DNA of 64,000 bases from Platerodrilus igneus (Eukaryota > Arthropoda > Insecta > Coleoptera > Lycidae): positions 2,811,001 through 2,875,000 of the forward strand of contig JARFIW010000942.1 in NCBI GenBank assembly GCA_036346225.1, in the 5' to 3' direction. The notes under the pieces are model-generated. The model searched no databases and was not told the DNA's origin. It saw only the letters and a program-made list of their open reading frames with translations. The position numbers and the translations under genes are program-made. Positions 1 to 11,319 of this stretch are shown in pieces (position 1 is the first letter of the stretch; each line of letters begins with the position of its first letter).

Positions 1-258
1 CTGATGCAGTTAATAAACAATATGTAAATGAAAAATTGGATAAGCTTGTATCTGACTTTAAAACGTTTATACAGTTTTTATTAATTTGACTGCAACTTCG
101 AGACAAATGAAAAGGAGCTCGGTCTTGCAATAGCATCGATTTACGAGGCGTCACCAGCAGCTATAAAAACAAATACTACAAACCAAAGCTTCAGTTTATG
201 TCAAAGGTGCAATTGGATAAAGATAACCCTATTAGTTTAGCAACAGTGTTAAGCAAAA

Positions 259-1219
259 ATGAGTAAAGAAATCATCGTTAAGGAATTATTTAAACCTGCA
301 AGAAAAAATTTTCAGCGTCGTCATACAAATCTGAAACATGTGAAACGTGATCTTATCCAATCGGACTTGTGCGAAATGCAGCCTTACTCGCGTGTGAACA
401 ATGGGTACAGATATATTATAATAGCAGTGGACTGTTTCACAAAATATGCTTTAGCTGAACCTTTAAAAATAAAACTGGATCAGAAGTTACAAATGCTATG
501 AAAAAATATTGGACAAAATGCTGCAAGGAGAAAATAACTTAAAAATCAATCTACAAACGGATTTTGGGAAAGAGTACTACAACCGCTGTTTAAAAATCTT
601 ATGCAAAAATATAAGATAAACCATTACTCTACGTATTCCGCAATCAAAGCTAGCATGGTCGAGCGGTTGATTAGAACAATCAAAAACAAATTGTACAGAA
701 GATTTTACTTGCAAGGCAGTCATAAATGGGTGAATATTTTGCCTAAGGTTATGGAAGAATACAATAATACACCGCATCGGGCTATTAACATGACACCTAT
801 GGAAGCAGAAGAACATCCGGAAAGAATAAAACTTTACACCGCTAACAGCGTTTCTAAAAGTTACAAGAAGTTGTATAAGGTTGGAGACATTGTGCGTATA
901 TCAAAATATAAAGCAGTATTCGATCGAGGATTTCACCCAAACTGGAGTACAGAACTATTCAAAATTGTTAAAGTACAAAAACGAGACCGACAACCTATCT
1001 GCTACAAGATTTGGAAGGTCGGCCAATTCTAGGTGCTTTTACGGCGATGAAATTCAGCTCACAGCAGCACCCGACACGTACTTAGTGGAAAAAGTTTTAC
1101 GGAAACGGAAGCACGGACGCGAATTATTAGTGTCGTGGTTGGGGATGGTAAAAGTTGGATTAAGAAAACAGACTTGCTTTAGTATCATCCAGATAATTAC
1201 CTGGATGAAAAAATCATAA
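259..1219 (+). pseudogene. Polinton/Maverick-type DDE integrase, frameshifted
   Basis: Integrase of the retroviral type that Polinton (Maverick) elements use to insert their DNA; it would act in the nucleus. The start MSKEIIVKEL is followed by a basic stretch (KPARKNFQRRH), then QSDLCEM with the first catalytic Asp and NNGYRYIIIAVDCFTKYA. A second frame at 540-600 holds TDFGKEYYN (second Asp). 601-1032 holds STYSAIKASMVERLI with the catalytic Glu and YNNTPHRAINMTP. A third frame (about 1070-1180) has DTYLVEKVLRKRKHGRELL, like the C-terminal chromodomain of this family. All three catalytic acids are visible, but at least two frameshifts break the gene, so it is not functional as read. Upstream bases 1-75 read DAVNKQYVNEKLDKL, possibly the end of another element gene. 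Family assignment is from remembered motifs. Confidence 0.8.
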
Positions 1220-1302
1220 AAGGAGGGAGTAAAGTCCTAAACTGGGTATACGGGGAGATTTGCTTAGAACCCCATTCCCATCTGTGATTTGAAGCAGGAA
1301 GC

Positions 1303-1790
1303 ATGTGTTTCATAATCGATTTACAAGGATATCAATACAAAACTAGTGATTTCTATTGCAAGGAGATTGCCATTTTGGATGTAGCGAATAATGTAATATG
1401 GCATGAGATACTGGACATGGCTGTGGAGTATAACACCCTAAGTGATGATTTCAAAAGCAAGTTCGGTGGTTAAAGCAAAGAATCCATGGGCTTAGCTGGG
1501 ATGGACAGTCCACAAGTGGATATACAAATGTAGGCGATTTGCTGAAAGAAGTCATACCACCCGATGCTACTATCTATGTTAAAGGAGAACAGAAAAGACA
1601 GTTACTGTCAAAATATTTATCAAACAACATTTTAAACATGGAGAGTGTTTTCTTACTTCCAAGGCTCAAAGAATTAAGAAGATTCGGTAATAGGTACAAT
1701 CACTGTTTAAACCATTGTTTGAATAATTTAAGCTGTTCTAAAGAAAACGTATTGGTATTGAAGCATTTTGTTAATGTATTAAATTTTTAA
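1303..1790 (+). pseudogene. Polinton-linked small protein, one frameshift
   Basis: Second gene of the same relic, about 85 bp downstream of the integrase. It starts MCFIIDLQGYQY at 1303 and runs to a stop at 1472. The remainder continues in another frame from about 1482 (IHGLSWDGQS) to 1790, with KGEQKRQLLSKYL, a LPRLKELRR block and NNLSCSKENVLVLKHF. One small indel explains the break. The pattern of hydrophobic FIID, then IHGLSWDG, then the NLSC/ENV ending resembles an uncharacterised protein I associate with insect transposons. The Asp in FIID could be the first acid of an RNase H-like fold, but that is only a guess. No function is assigned. Confidence 0.5.
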
Positions 1791-2178
1791 TAAAATATTT
1801 TGTCAGAATTGTTTTTATTCTAGCAAAAGCATACCTTTAAAATTTGGAAAAATATATCTGTAAAACAGCGCATTACTTTGGAAAAATTAATGTTTTAAAA
1901 TACAAAGAACCAATAACCGAATACATAATAATTGGTGTTTGCAAATAAATTCAGTTCTACTTTAATAAAAAATGTAAACTTACCTTAAATCTTCCTTCAA
2001 AACTTTCCACAAAAGAACTACGCGAAACGACGGTTTAAAATTTCGAGGGCTTTACACAAAAGCGTGCGAAACTAATAGAATTTTTCTAATGACACCGCGT
2101 TATATACGTTTTGAATCCGTTAATTATACTACTAAATGAGGTTTGTATTTTCCGTAAATACGCACTTTTCAGCACCTC

Positions 2179-2652
2179 GTGGTATTGGTAATCTACAAAC
2201 AATTATATCTCGATTTGAAATGCGCGTCATTGAAACATATTCTCAACATAATTAATAGAAAGTCCAAGAAAAGAAATTATAAAACAGTATTCAAATGTTC
2301 GTTAAGAAATCTAGAATATTTGTTGGATTACGTGTTACTTTCAGTACTTAATCTGGTTTATTACATTTTGTTAATTCTGGAATTTAGGTAGTTAATGATG
2401 TCATACACAAAATTTCTAATTAACATACATGGCTGGTATCTAGCGAAAGTTGTAGCATGCATTTTCAATTACGAATGCATTCTTCTTTCATTACAGGAGA
2501 AATTCCATAGATTTCATACCAGCAAAATGCGCTTTCTTTTTAGATATTTAAAACACATTACATTGGACATCAAAAGTCGACCTTGCCATTTCTACATTAT
2601 TGTTAAGCATGCATTGGAATTTTTGGATGCGGTAATTTCTTGTTTAAAGTAA
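2179..2652 (+). pseudogene. Unrecognised reading frame with one internal stop
   Basis: One frame is open across 158 codons except for a stop at about 2389. The translation is Leu/Lys/Ile-rich with clusters such as VLLSVLNLVYYILLILEF and CIFNYECILLSLQEKFHRF. There is no recognised domain. It lies 0.4 kb beyond the Polinton relic in the same orientation, so it may be a decayed element gene. It could also be chance in AT-rich DNA. Confidence 0.2.
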
Positions 2653-3219
2653 CTTAGTTAAATAAAGTGTAATTTAAAATTCATAAGTGATTGTATAGTC
2701 AGTTATTGCAATTGAAAACACATTCAGGGAATAATTTATTTGCTCTATATATTTTACAGTAGCGTTTTGAACAAAACTTTCTGCTTTTAATTAAATTTCC
2801 TTTGTCCCCGGCGGCATGTAATGCTATACTTTGTAAAAATTGTAATAGTTTATTAAACTGTAAATTGGATAAATAAATTATTAAACTTTTGTGTTCTTAT
2901 TATTGTTGGTTAAAGGATATACCTTGGGTAGCGAAAAAGGTTTTAAAAATGGAGTTAAATATATACGAGCAAAGGCGAAATTTAGAGGTTTGAGAGCTTA
3001 AAGTATAACTTTGCAGGGCGTGGTCCGATTTCAAATCTGTTTGCAGATTCGGATTCTACATAAAATTCTAAGCTAACAAGATGTATCGCATGACTAAAAA
3101 AATTTATGCGGACGGTTAGAAATCGGTCTTGGTAAGAAATCTTAAAATTGGGGTAGCTCCCTTAGGGATGGTGCAATCTGAAAAATTCCTAGAAATTTGG
3201 GTAGCTGAGAAAATTCTAA

Positions 3220-3440
3220 TATTAATTGATACCAAACAAGATAGGTTTATCTCGAAAGATAAAAAAATGGCTAGTCGAAGAAAACTATTTGGTCCAGAAT
3301 GTTAGCAGTAAAAAATCTTAAAAATAGGTTTATCTCGTGTGTGGAAATGAGGATGCTCATTTATCTCGAAAGATAAAAATTTAAGATATTTATCTCGAAA
3401 GATGAAAATGGTTAGTCGAAGAAAACTTTTGGTCCAGATG
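3220..3440. repeat. Short dispersed repeat, degenerate internal units
   Basis: The phrase TTTATCTCGAAAGATAAAA followed by TAGTCGAAGAAAAC and TTTGGTCCAGA recurs within this stretch, and GTGTGGAAATGAGG occurs twice. Reverse-complement relatives (GTTTTCTTCGACTAGC) occur at 63650-63800, so this is a dispersed family seen at both ends of the window. There is no coding potential. Confidence 0.5.
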
Positions 3441-3479
3441 TGTGTGGAAATGAGGGAAGCTGGTGGAAATGAGGCGGTA

Positions 3480-3990
3480 TGTTTCTTGATTTTCCTCTAC
3501 TCCTATCCATTTCAATTTTTAAGTTTTATAGCTTACCTACGTGCTTCAAATTTTTGACATTCCACGGTCCGACTCCCAGAATGTTCCCGATTCTTTTTCT
3601 AAGTCTTCCGATCACATTCTCTGAAGTAGTCCCCTCCCGGAGATCCTAATGGGGAACTATTTTACCTCCGGAATATTTTGCCTCAGAGGATGCCATCATT
3701 TTAAATACAATTTAAATACGCTTTGTACTTGGGAGGTAACGTGGTGGTTTTCCGTTGCCTTCCACATCGCGGTGATGTGTCTTAGAATGCCATACCGACT
3801 TCTATGAGCCACTGCGCTATTTCGGGAACCTGTCTTATTCTGGTTCCTTACTAAAGACCTTACTAATTTGGTTGAACCTGTAGTTTGGCTCTTTAGATCA
3901 CTGGAACGCAGTAGGCATTCTACCTGTTCTAGTAATTTAGAACTTCTTCAAGGTGTAGGTCCATTCGGAATGGCTGTTGTGCCCGTTCAG
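3480..3990 (-). mobile_element. 5' part of endonuclease-type non-LTR element
   Basis: Homologous along its length to the minus-strand copy at about 29070-29605. Read on the minus strand it contains GVGPWNVKNLKHVGKL and NLKIEMDR, the opening of an apurinic-type endonuclease domain as in the 62.8-kb copy (MDRLKLDLVGISE). It has stops and is truncated just inside the endonuclease. The rest is 5' leader. Confidence 0.6.
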
Positions 3991-3999
3991 TCATATTAA

Positions 4000-5210
4000 G
4001 TAGTAAAACATTTTCTCCAGTAACCTAACCTATCCACTATTTTCGCATACACATATTATTTCGACTCTGTAACAACCGCGAGGATGACCGCAGGAGCACG
4101 CAGGTTGCATCACCAATGGGTGGCCAGGATTGAAGCTTTTTTTATGCAGTTAAACTTGGTCACTTGGACAATTAGAAGATTATCGTTCAAATAATCATAT
4201 ATTTGTGAATTATAATAAAGATTATGCTAATATAATTTTAACTTTAGTTATGACACGAAGAAAATTAAAACCATAATTGCAGTAGTTTTAAAATGGCCGT
4301 TTGCACCACATTCATAATTTCAGATTTAATTAGTGTTAAGTACCCAAAATTCCTTTCTCAAATATATTAAGGAAGGATTTCTAACCTCACACCTTAAAAT
4401 GTAAACACATCAATATAATTCCTTTTTAATCTATAATTAAACTTTTCTTCCTGTGTGTTTCTAGTGTTGAAAATTTTTGTATTATAAGATTTTGTATATT
4501 ATGTACAGTGGGTTTCCTACACGAATTAATGAAAGATCCAATTATTTTAATGGGAAGGATAAATAATTTACATTTGTTTGTGTTTCAAAAATTTAGATTA
4601 ATCAAAAGGACTGCCTTACAAGTATTAGCTGAAATAGAGCATTTGTTAGAATTTAATAAGGGTGCTGTTAAGTAAGTTGCAGTCTTAGGAATGTGCCAAA
4701 AATTTAAAACACGCAGAAATTTAAAAAATACATTATTATATTATCTAATAGTGCAAACAACTATTCTAGAAATAACAGTGCTACTTTAATAAATGAGGTG
4801 CTAACAACTCTTTTTTTATTTTCCATCATAATACTTGGACAGGATTATAGGTATAAAGCAAAATTACAAAGAAATTTAAATCTATGTTTACATTTGACAA
4901 AACTTGATCTGCATTTCTGCATCTGCAATGCCAAATTGCCAACCCTTATTGTAATAAACCTGAAACTTCCTAAAAGATGACTTAAATTACAACGTTGCCA
5001 ATAGTATCACCTACGTAGTTAAAATGTTGACATTCAAGCATTGGTGCAATGCATTTTGAATTAAGGACTACTTATGATTTAAGGATTCCTTTACTATTCC
5101 TTACCTAAGACGTGTTTGGTGCAAACGGGCAAAAGCTCAAGATATGCTAATTCTTAAAAATATGTTTATTATGTAACCTATATAGGTGAGGAACCCTGTA
5201 TGTAGAAACA
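4000..5210. other. No feature recognised
   Basis: AT-rich sequence with a short GC-richer patch at 4075-4135. No credible coding frame, RNA gene or repeat was found. Confidence 0.4.
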
Positions 5211-5214
5211 ATTA

Positions 5215-5460
5215 ATGATCAGAAGAGATAGAATGATAGGGCGCCAGCTAATGCATGAGGGACTATTTAGTAAGGTAATAGATTATGGACTACCAAATAA
5301 AGATAGAGTAGAAAGACCTAGACAAAGCTATATTAGTTAAATTGTTAGAGATTTAGGTTGTGAAGGGTATGTAGACCTTTTTAGACTAGCTCAGAATAGA
5401 AAGGAATTTAGAACTGCGTCAAACGGACCTTAAGTAAGTTCGAAAACAACACAAAAAAAA
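5215..5460 (+). mobile_element. 3' end of non-LTR element (ORF C-terminus and tail)
   Basis: The reading frame gives RRDRMIGRQL, RPRQSYIS, DLGCEGYVDLFRLAQNRKEF and RTASN, the standard C-terminal tail of endonuclease/RT non-LTR elements. It is followed by the family 3' sequence CTTAAGTAAGTTCGAAAAC. The element is 5'-truncated. Its 3' untranslated part continues into the 93-bp repeats. Confidence 0.7.
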
Positions 5461-5483
5461 TAATAAAAATCAGTTAACTAAAT

Positions 5484-5668
5484 CTCACCATGACATAACT
5501 CACAATTAGTTAGTGGTCTGGCATGTTGGTAGTGATTCGTTGCTCAAGCCTTACCATACCATATAATTTAATAAACGTCACCATGACATAACTCATAATT
5601 AGTTAGCGGTCTGGCATGTTGGCAGCGATTCGCTGCTTAAACCTTACCATAACAATATAATTTAACAC
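5484..5668 (+). repeat. 93-bp tandem repeat, two units
   Basis: Units start at 5484 and 5577 (spacing 93) and share CACCATGACATAACTCA, GCGGTCTGGCATGTTGG and GATTCG(T/C)TGCT. The same unit is present three times at 27206-27460, in both cases directly after a non-LTR tail, so it belongs to that element's 3' untranslated region. Confidence 0.8.
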
Positions 5669-5774
5669 TTTTCTTTTTTTTTGGAGGGGAAAACTAGGTG
5701 GTATTTCATTTTCTTATAAATGGGAATCATGTAAACATGTTGGAGTTCTTTAACAACCATTAGGTTGGTAATAT

Positions 5775-5975
5775 CTATGTAGAGCTAGCTAGATAAGAAA
5801 AAGATAGAAGAGTGTAGTAAGACCTAGACCAAGCTATACTAGTCAATTTATTAGAAATTTAGATTGTGAAGGATATGTAGAACTTTTTAGATTAGAACAG
5901 AATAGAAAAGAAGTTAGAGCTGCGTCAAACCGACCTTAAGTAAGGTCGAAAATAAAATGATGATGATGATGTAAC
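5775..5975 (+). mobile_element. Second non-LTR 3' tail, ends in (ATG)n
   Basis: Degenerate copy of the same tail: QNRKEVRAASNRP, then CTTAAGTAAGGTCGAAAAT, ending in ATGATGATGATG at 5957-5972. The trinucleotide run looks like the true 3' terminus of the family. The fold-back element begins immediately after. Confidence 0.65.
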
Positions 5976-6316
5976 CTGTTATACGTTTAAAGCATAGTTT
6001 GAACCAGGGTCTGAAAACTATACATTTAATATATGTAAATGAGAATACCCCAAAGTATTACTTATAATACCATAAATAGGCGTGTTTCTACGTGTCACAC
6101 TCAATAATTGTTAAATGCATTCATCACTATGATGGCGTTGCTATTCTTGTCATTAAATCAAACTATGTGTTTAGTACTCTACAAACATGCTTAAAATAGC
6201 TCGAACTGCATATGTTTAGGATGACACTATAAACATATGCAAATAAATGATTTTTTGAGACCGTATAATAACGGTAGTGTATTAAGGGATGTTTATACTC
6301 TCTCCCCCCTCCCCCT

Positions 6317-6354
<38 letters not shown>

Positions 6355-7063
6355 AAGCTGCATAATCCGCTCCTGCAATAAAAAAAGGTGCACTTTTATT
6401 GTTGGGAATTATCAAAGACGACTGAAGCCGATAATTGACAAGAAATTGGCGAAATTCCAGACTAATTACTTATTAAGAAACTAACAATTTTCAAATGATG
6501 TATGATTAGTTGTCCACATACAGGACATGGCTAAATGCCTTGATGTGTCTTTTTTAAAAGTTTATACATAGCCCTATGTAGTCTAACAGAAAAATTATCT
6601 GTTTAATTCGTAAGCATTCACTTTAACAAAATATTACAAAATGTAAAATAAAGACAAAACCATCTCTATATAAAGTTAAATTGAATATCGGCTACCCAAT
6701 AGGTGGTCTTAATAGGAAACCTATCTAGGAATCGTAGCTATTAGCTAAAGAGGAAACACTTTGCATGTCATTTAACTATATGCATATAAAGAAAACCTTA
6801 AAACATTCTTGGTATATTATGCAACTACAGCATAAACGTACTAAATAATACTAAACGTTTTTCCAACCTTGTTAAACGATGAGACACAGAAACATAAGTA
6901 TTTATGGCATCATACGCATACTTTGGGGGTATTTCTCATTTACATGCTGAATGTATAGTTTCAGACCCTGGTTCAAACTACACGTTAAACATTATATGTC
7001 TCATTTACATGCTGAATGTATAGTTTCAGACCCTGGTTCAAACTATGCGTTAAACATAATATG
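5976..7063. mobile_element. Fold-back element with about 100-bp inverted ends
   Basis: About 103 bp at 5976-6078 is the inverted complement of about 6897-6998 (shared core TAGTTTGAACCAGGGTCTGA). The 820-bp interior is non-coding. The outer right end is duplicated in tandem: 65-bp units start at 6934 and 6999. No transposase and no clear target duplication are visible; it is probably a MITE-like non-autonomous DNA element. Confidence 0.6.
6322..6350. repeat. (CA)n microsatellite
   Basis: Nearly pure CA dinucleotide run after a C-rich tract, inside the fold-back element. Confidence 0.95.
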
Positions 7064-7210
7064 TCTCAAACTGAACTTTTTATAGTAAAGTTGCAATAAT
7101 TTTGGAAATAAGGGCATATAAATAAAAATGACAAGTCACCCTTGTTATACAGCTCCGGATAAACGATTTTCCAGTGCAAAAAATCGCAGTCTCAAAATAT
7201 ACGTTTTACA

Positions 7211-7218
7211 TACATATA

Positions 7219-7257
<39 letters not shown>
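7211..7257. repeat. (TA)n microsatellite
   Basis: TA/CA run that ends where the RNase H relic begins. Confidence 0.95.
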
Positions 7258-7261
<4 letters not shown>

Positions 7262-7595
7262 GGCTGAGGACTTTATCTAGAATTCGTTGTTCGCGAACTC
7301 TTTGGCCAGTCCGTCGTCGCAGTGATTGCCGGTATTGTCGTCGTCTAGTTTGATCCACGCAAATTCGACCTCTAAATACCTTCACGCGTGGCAAATCATT
7401 TCCCATACTTTCAGCCTGCAGATTTTTAACAGTGTTTATGTTCCCTAGCGCTGCGAGTACGGGCTTTCTATCGCAGATTATAGCGTACGGTTCTCCGCCT
7501 ATTTGGCAAATTATGTACCTTATAGCTTTTCTTATCGCAACTAACTCATATTGAAATACAGAAGCGTGTAAAAATTTGTATACGTTTATACGCAA
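7258..7595 (-). pseudogene. RNase H domain of a non-LTR element, frameshifted
   Basis: The minus strand gives ASVFQYELVAIRKAIRYI (RNase H motif with the catalytic Glu) and AIICDRKPVLAAL (the SDS-like Asp motif). A frameshift is followed by FAWIKLDDDNTGNHC and DDGLAKEFA, which match WIRSHDGN and ADELAKE of the better-preserved copy at 49.5-50.4 kb. RNase H of R1/I/Loa-type elements degrades the RNA strand during insertion. Only this domain survives. The N-terminal first-Asp motif is absent. Confidence 0.7.
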
Positions 7596-7599
7596 TGAA

Positions 7600-8120
7600 A
7601 AAGTAAATCTTGCATTTAATTTTATAGTGAAGTTAAGTATTAGTTTTAACTATTGAATTGTATACCCACCGACTAATTTTCTGCGTTCTATGTGGCGGCA
7701 AACAAGGTTTGCGCGCCCAGATGATGTTGCCTGATGATCGTGTTGCTACTTCTCCGTTTCTTAGTATTGCAAAGATGTCTAGAGTTTAAACATCAAGTGG
7801 CGTCTAAAGACATTATTTAAAAATATAAATTTTCCGTGTATATGAAGTCTCGTACAAAGAAACTTTTTTCTTTTTTATGTTTTTCTTTTGAAGATTTATT
7901 GAGATTGTGTGCGCTTTGAAATTGCTTCACAAAGATTTTAGTTAATACGAATCACAGGAGGCTTTTTGTATAATTCAGTAGGGTACAATGCATTATATTA
8001 ATACGATTTTAGGTTACCAGCAATGTTTAAGGTAATTAATTATTATTACTATGTATTCCGCGAGAGTGGAGTTTTAATATGACTTCCGACACTTTGCAAA
8101 CATAGTCGTTGCTTCGACCA
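7600..8120. other. No feature recognised
   Basis: AT-rich DNA. A GC-richer patch at 7670-7760 has no recognisable frame. Confidence 0.4.
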
Positions 8121-8129
8121 ATCAGAACG

Positions 8130-8260
8130 CATTACACGAAGTTAGTGGTTGACCTGTTGGAAACAATTAATGGCCATCTATTCATTCTGAATGTAACTAC
8201 CGTACATTGAAGATTAGTGTCAGTGCTTTATAAATAGTGCACCTGCCATTATAAAAACTT
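8130..8260 (+). promoter_or_regulatory. Possible promoter: CCAAT and TATA boxes
   Basis: GACCAATCAGA near 8137-8147 and a canonical TATAAATA at 8229-8236 are about 90 bp apart, with a second TATAAAA-like site near 8250. They lie 60-90 bp upstream of a start codon (8321) that opens a signal-peptide-like sequence. Spacing and order fit a polymerase II promoter, but chance TATA boxes are common in AT-rich DNA. Confidence 0.3.
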
Positions 8261-8320
8261 TTACATAAATTGCCTACCGAGGAAAATGTTTCAAAATATA
8301 GGTATTTAATATGTCAAATA

Positions 8321-8461
8321 ATGAACATGCTTATGGTTTTAATTATCACTTTGCTAGGGACTAGCAGATTGATTTCTCCATCAGCATTCGATGTTCGAAT
8401 TACACTACAGGCTACTATTCTTTCTCCTAGCACATGTGCGAATGTTGTACTAACGTGGTAG
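8321..8461 (+). CDS. Possible first exon encoding a signal peptide
   Basis: From the ATG at 8321 the frame reads MNMLMVLIITLLGTSRLISP, with a hydrophobic core and small residues after it as in a secretory signal peptide. It continues FDVRITLQATILS, then CANVVLTW and a stop at 8459. A possible splice donor (G|GTAGCC) overlaps the stop, so the frame may continue in a later exon. The tail loosely resembles the first strands of a fibronectin-III/Ig-like domain, which is a weak impression only. The alternative is a chance open frame. Confidence 0.25.
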   Translation: MNMLMVLIITLLGTSRLISPSAFDVRITLQATILSPSTCANVVLTW

Positions 8462-8469
8462 CCATAATC

Positions 8470-10500
8470 TAAAAGTGTTCAAATGTTAAGCTAAAGAGAT
8501 TGTTACTTGTAAGACGAGCAGATCAGAAAGAAAAGCAGGAAGTCAGTAAAAAGAAATGAACTCGACCGAATTGCGGAGTAACCAAGAAAAAAGGGGAAAA
8601 AAAACGAATGCCACACTAACACAGTCAACGATTTAGGGTGGTGGAGGTGGGAAGGGTTAAAGAACAAAGCGAAAGAACCCAGGACTCACAAACTAATTCG
8701 TCTCTTTCAGAACATGTACCTGAAATGATAAATAAACACAAAAACACGTGTTATAAAATTTGGCTCTAATAAGTAACTTATATATATTTAAATGGCAAAC
8801 GATATTAAATTACTGGTTTAAGGATAAACATCTAAATTCTTCATTCCTCGCGTACTAACATTAAATATTAATTATATCTAGCAACAATTAAACTCAATGG
8901 CGTTTTGTAAATAAAAAAACTACTTCATTATAAACCCCTTAAATATTTCCGCATACTTTAGACATTAGACTAAGTAGCATTTAACTACTGTAATTAAATT
9001 GGCAACACAAACAACTAGTTGATTATATTTACCCAACGGTTTCAACTCACGTCTCATAGATATCGCCAGAATCTTAACTTCCTACTCTATATTGGCGCAA
9101 AACAAGAACATTCTGAATAGAGGCTTCTAAAAAATAAAACACAAAAATTATATACATAAAGTATTACATTTCAATATAATCCCCAAATTATTTGGCAAGT
9201 CTTACAGGATGAAACAGTCTACGTTTACTCATCAAAACTGTTAACATTTCTAGATTGTAGGCAATCTACGTATCATAAGGAGTCAAGTAAATAGCTGTTG
9301 GTTACCATGATATGCTATTCCCTCACGCAGGCTATGAAGGGTGGAGGTAACTTTTCAACTAAGTAACGAACAGCTACACTCAAAGTATTAATATTAAAAA
9401 CCGCAAACAAAACCGCAAACATGTTTGAAGTTGGTTGGCAACTGTATCTTAATTTTGTAATAAGATAATTTATTACATTATTAAACATACAGCTGTGAAA
9501 AAACTACAGACACAATTTTCATTTAAATTACTCTCGTTTTATGTATCACACACACGAAGTACAATTTATAAAAAACTTTCAACATTGTATTAGTGAGAAA
9601 GCTTCGTTGCTAAACCAACACATGAACTTATAGTAACAACAGAACATCAGAAAACCAAAAGTGATTTCATTTGTATTTTAAAACAGCAACACTCCGGGAA
9701 TTCTTGATTACCAAAACACATGCCTGGTTAAGGAACAGAAAATATATAATAAACATGCGGGTTTGCAAACTAAATAAAGGACTAGCAAAGTTGGTTGCCT
9801 AACTTCCAAACTTGAAAGAATAAAAGTGTAGCGATCCGTATATTTATGTGAGTGGAAATTGAAACAGTATTCAAAACGAGGAGGCAGTAATTTTACAAGT
9901 ACAAAATGGAACGTAACAAGCGAAAATGAAAAATGCTTCGGTCCGGTAAAGAGAGATACATGTCTATATGTGTAAATGCCGTTCTCGTTGGTACTAGTGT
10001 CGATAAATGTTATGGTATTGGTTTCTGACGTCACGCGTGGTCAAACATTTTTAACGCAGTTTTCGTGTATACCACCTACTTCTATGCTTACAAATGTACT
10101 TCAAAATCTAAAATTCTGTGTAAATAGATATAATTTAAGACTTCGAATATGATTAAATCATTATTTTCTAGTGGAATCATTGCTCAAAGCACAATTTAGA
10201 GTCAACTTAAGCTAAACAGAAGTGGTTTAATCCATGGTCATCATTGCTCTACATTAGTAATCTGTACAAATTTGGCTGTTTATGGTATAAGTATTGAATA
10301 TAGCAGACCCAATTCTAATTATAAAAAACTTTCACAGATACGCACACGGTTGTTTAAGTGGCAAATTATTACTAAACCCTGTGTCACCGTATAAAAAATT
10401 AACCGCAAGCTTTGAGTGCCATTTAAATAGAATTAAAAATTTTACCTAGAATATTTTAACATGAAGGGAATTTTGGGAGAAGGTGTGCACCTTAAACAGA
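8470..10500. other. No feature recognised
   Basis: AT-rich intergenic or intronic sequence. A 108-codon minus-strand frame at 9708-10034 has no recognisable domain and is probably chance. Confidence 0.4.
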
Positions 10501-10509
10501 CTATAATTA

Positions 10510-10594
10510 TTAGACTTTTGTTTTCTTGATGGCCTCCAGACGACGTGCAGACATAATCAGATACTTGATGTACACCTCCATTTCAAGGTTTAAC
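10510..10594 (-). CDS. Candidate last exon of a minus-strand host gene
   Basis: After a weak acceptor (AATTAG, purine-rich upstream) the frame reads LNLEMEVYIKYLIMSA, then RRLEAIKKTKV and tandem stops (TAA TAA). The codons are GC-richer than the flanks and the exon enters in the phase left by the 11270 donor. The peptide is unrecognised. The weak acceptor is the main doubt. Confidence 0.3.
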
Positions 10595-11269
10595 CTAATT
10601 CATTTTTTCTGTCGATCGCGTGATTCGATATTTAAAATCGTGGAAACATTTGCATTTGTTTTTAAAACGATTTTATTGAGCTGTAGGGAACAATTATAAA
10701 CTAACTCAAACCAGCTATTAGTTGAAATTTATTAGGATCAAAAATAAAAAAAATATGGCTTTGGTGGTTTCAATAAACTACTTTTATTGAAACGTAGAGC
10801 AAAAGAACAGCAAATGTTTAAAAATATTTTGTAAATTATTCGTTGCCTTAAGATTTCGTCTGCGTTTTATATTCTTATACACACTTAAACCGGAATATTT
10901 TTTGATCATAAAATATTCCCTAATGGAACTGCACACTATTCCCATTCCATCTTCCTTATAAAACGTAAGTATGCAAGTACGAAAATTCTACAAAAAGCAG
11001 GTACAAAAAATGTTAATATAGTTAAAAATAAGTTTCTCGAATTCTTAACCAACAACGCTCCCAGAAAGTTTATCGAAGACACTTTTTGCGTGCGAATTTG
11101 GCACTAATAACTTCTGAAATTTACGTCATCACGAAAACGTAAGAGAAAAATGCACGCGCCAGCTTACAGTGGCGAGGGAGTGGATTCTATGAAAACAAAA
11201 GCAATTTCTATTAACCTGGAAAGGTCTCCGAACTGTCGGTCTAATAACAAAGGCTGGGTGACAACTCAC

Positions 11270-11319
11270 CTGAAACTGATCTTTTGGTTTCGATAGATGT
11301 TGGGTAGTCTACAAGACGA
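11270..11319 (-). CDS. Candidate 50-nt internal exon, minus strand
   Basis: Bounded by an acceptor ATCTTTCAG and a consensus donor CAG|GTGAGT. The frame entered in phase 0 is SSCRLPNIYRNQKISF plus two nucleotides, which match the phase of the 10594 exon. Both neighbouring junctions are therefore compatible in one frame. No homology was recognised. Confidence 0.3.

Noticed and set aside
9708..10034. 108-codon minus-strand frame
   Set aside because: No motif, no splice or promoter context; could be chance in AT-rich DNA.
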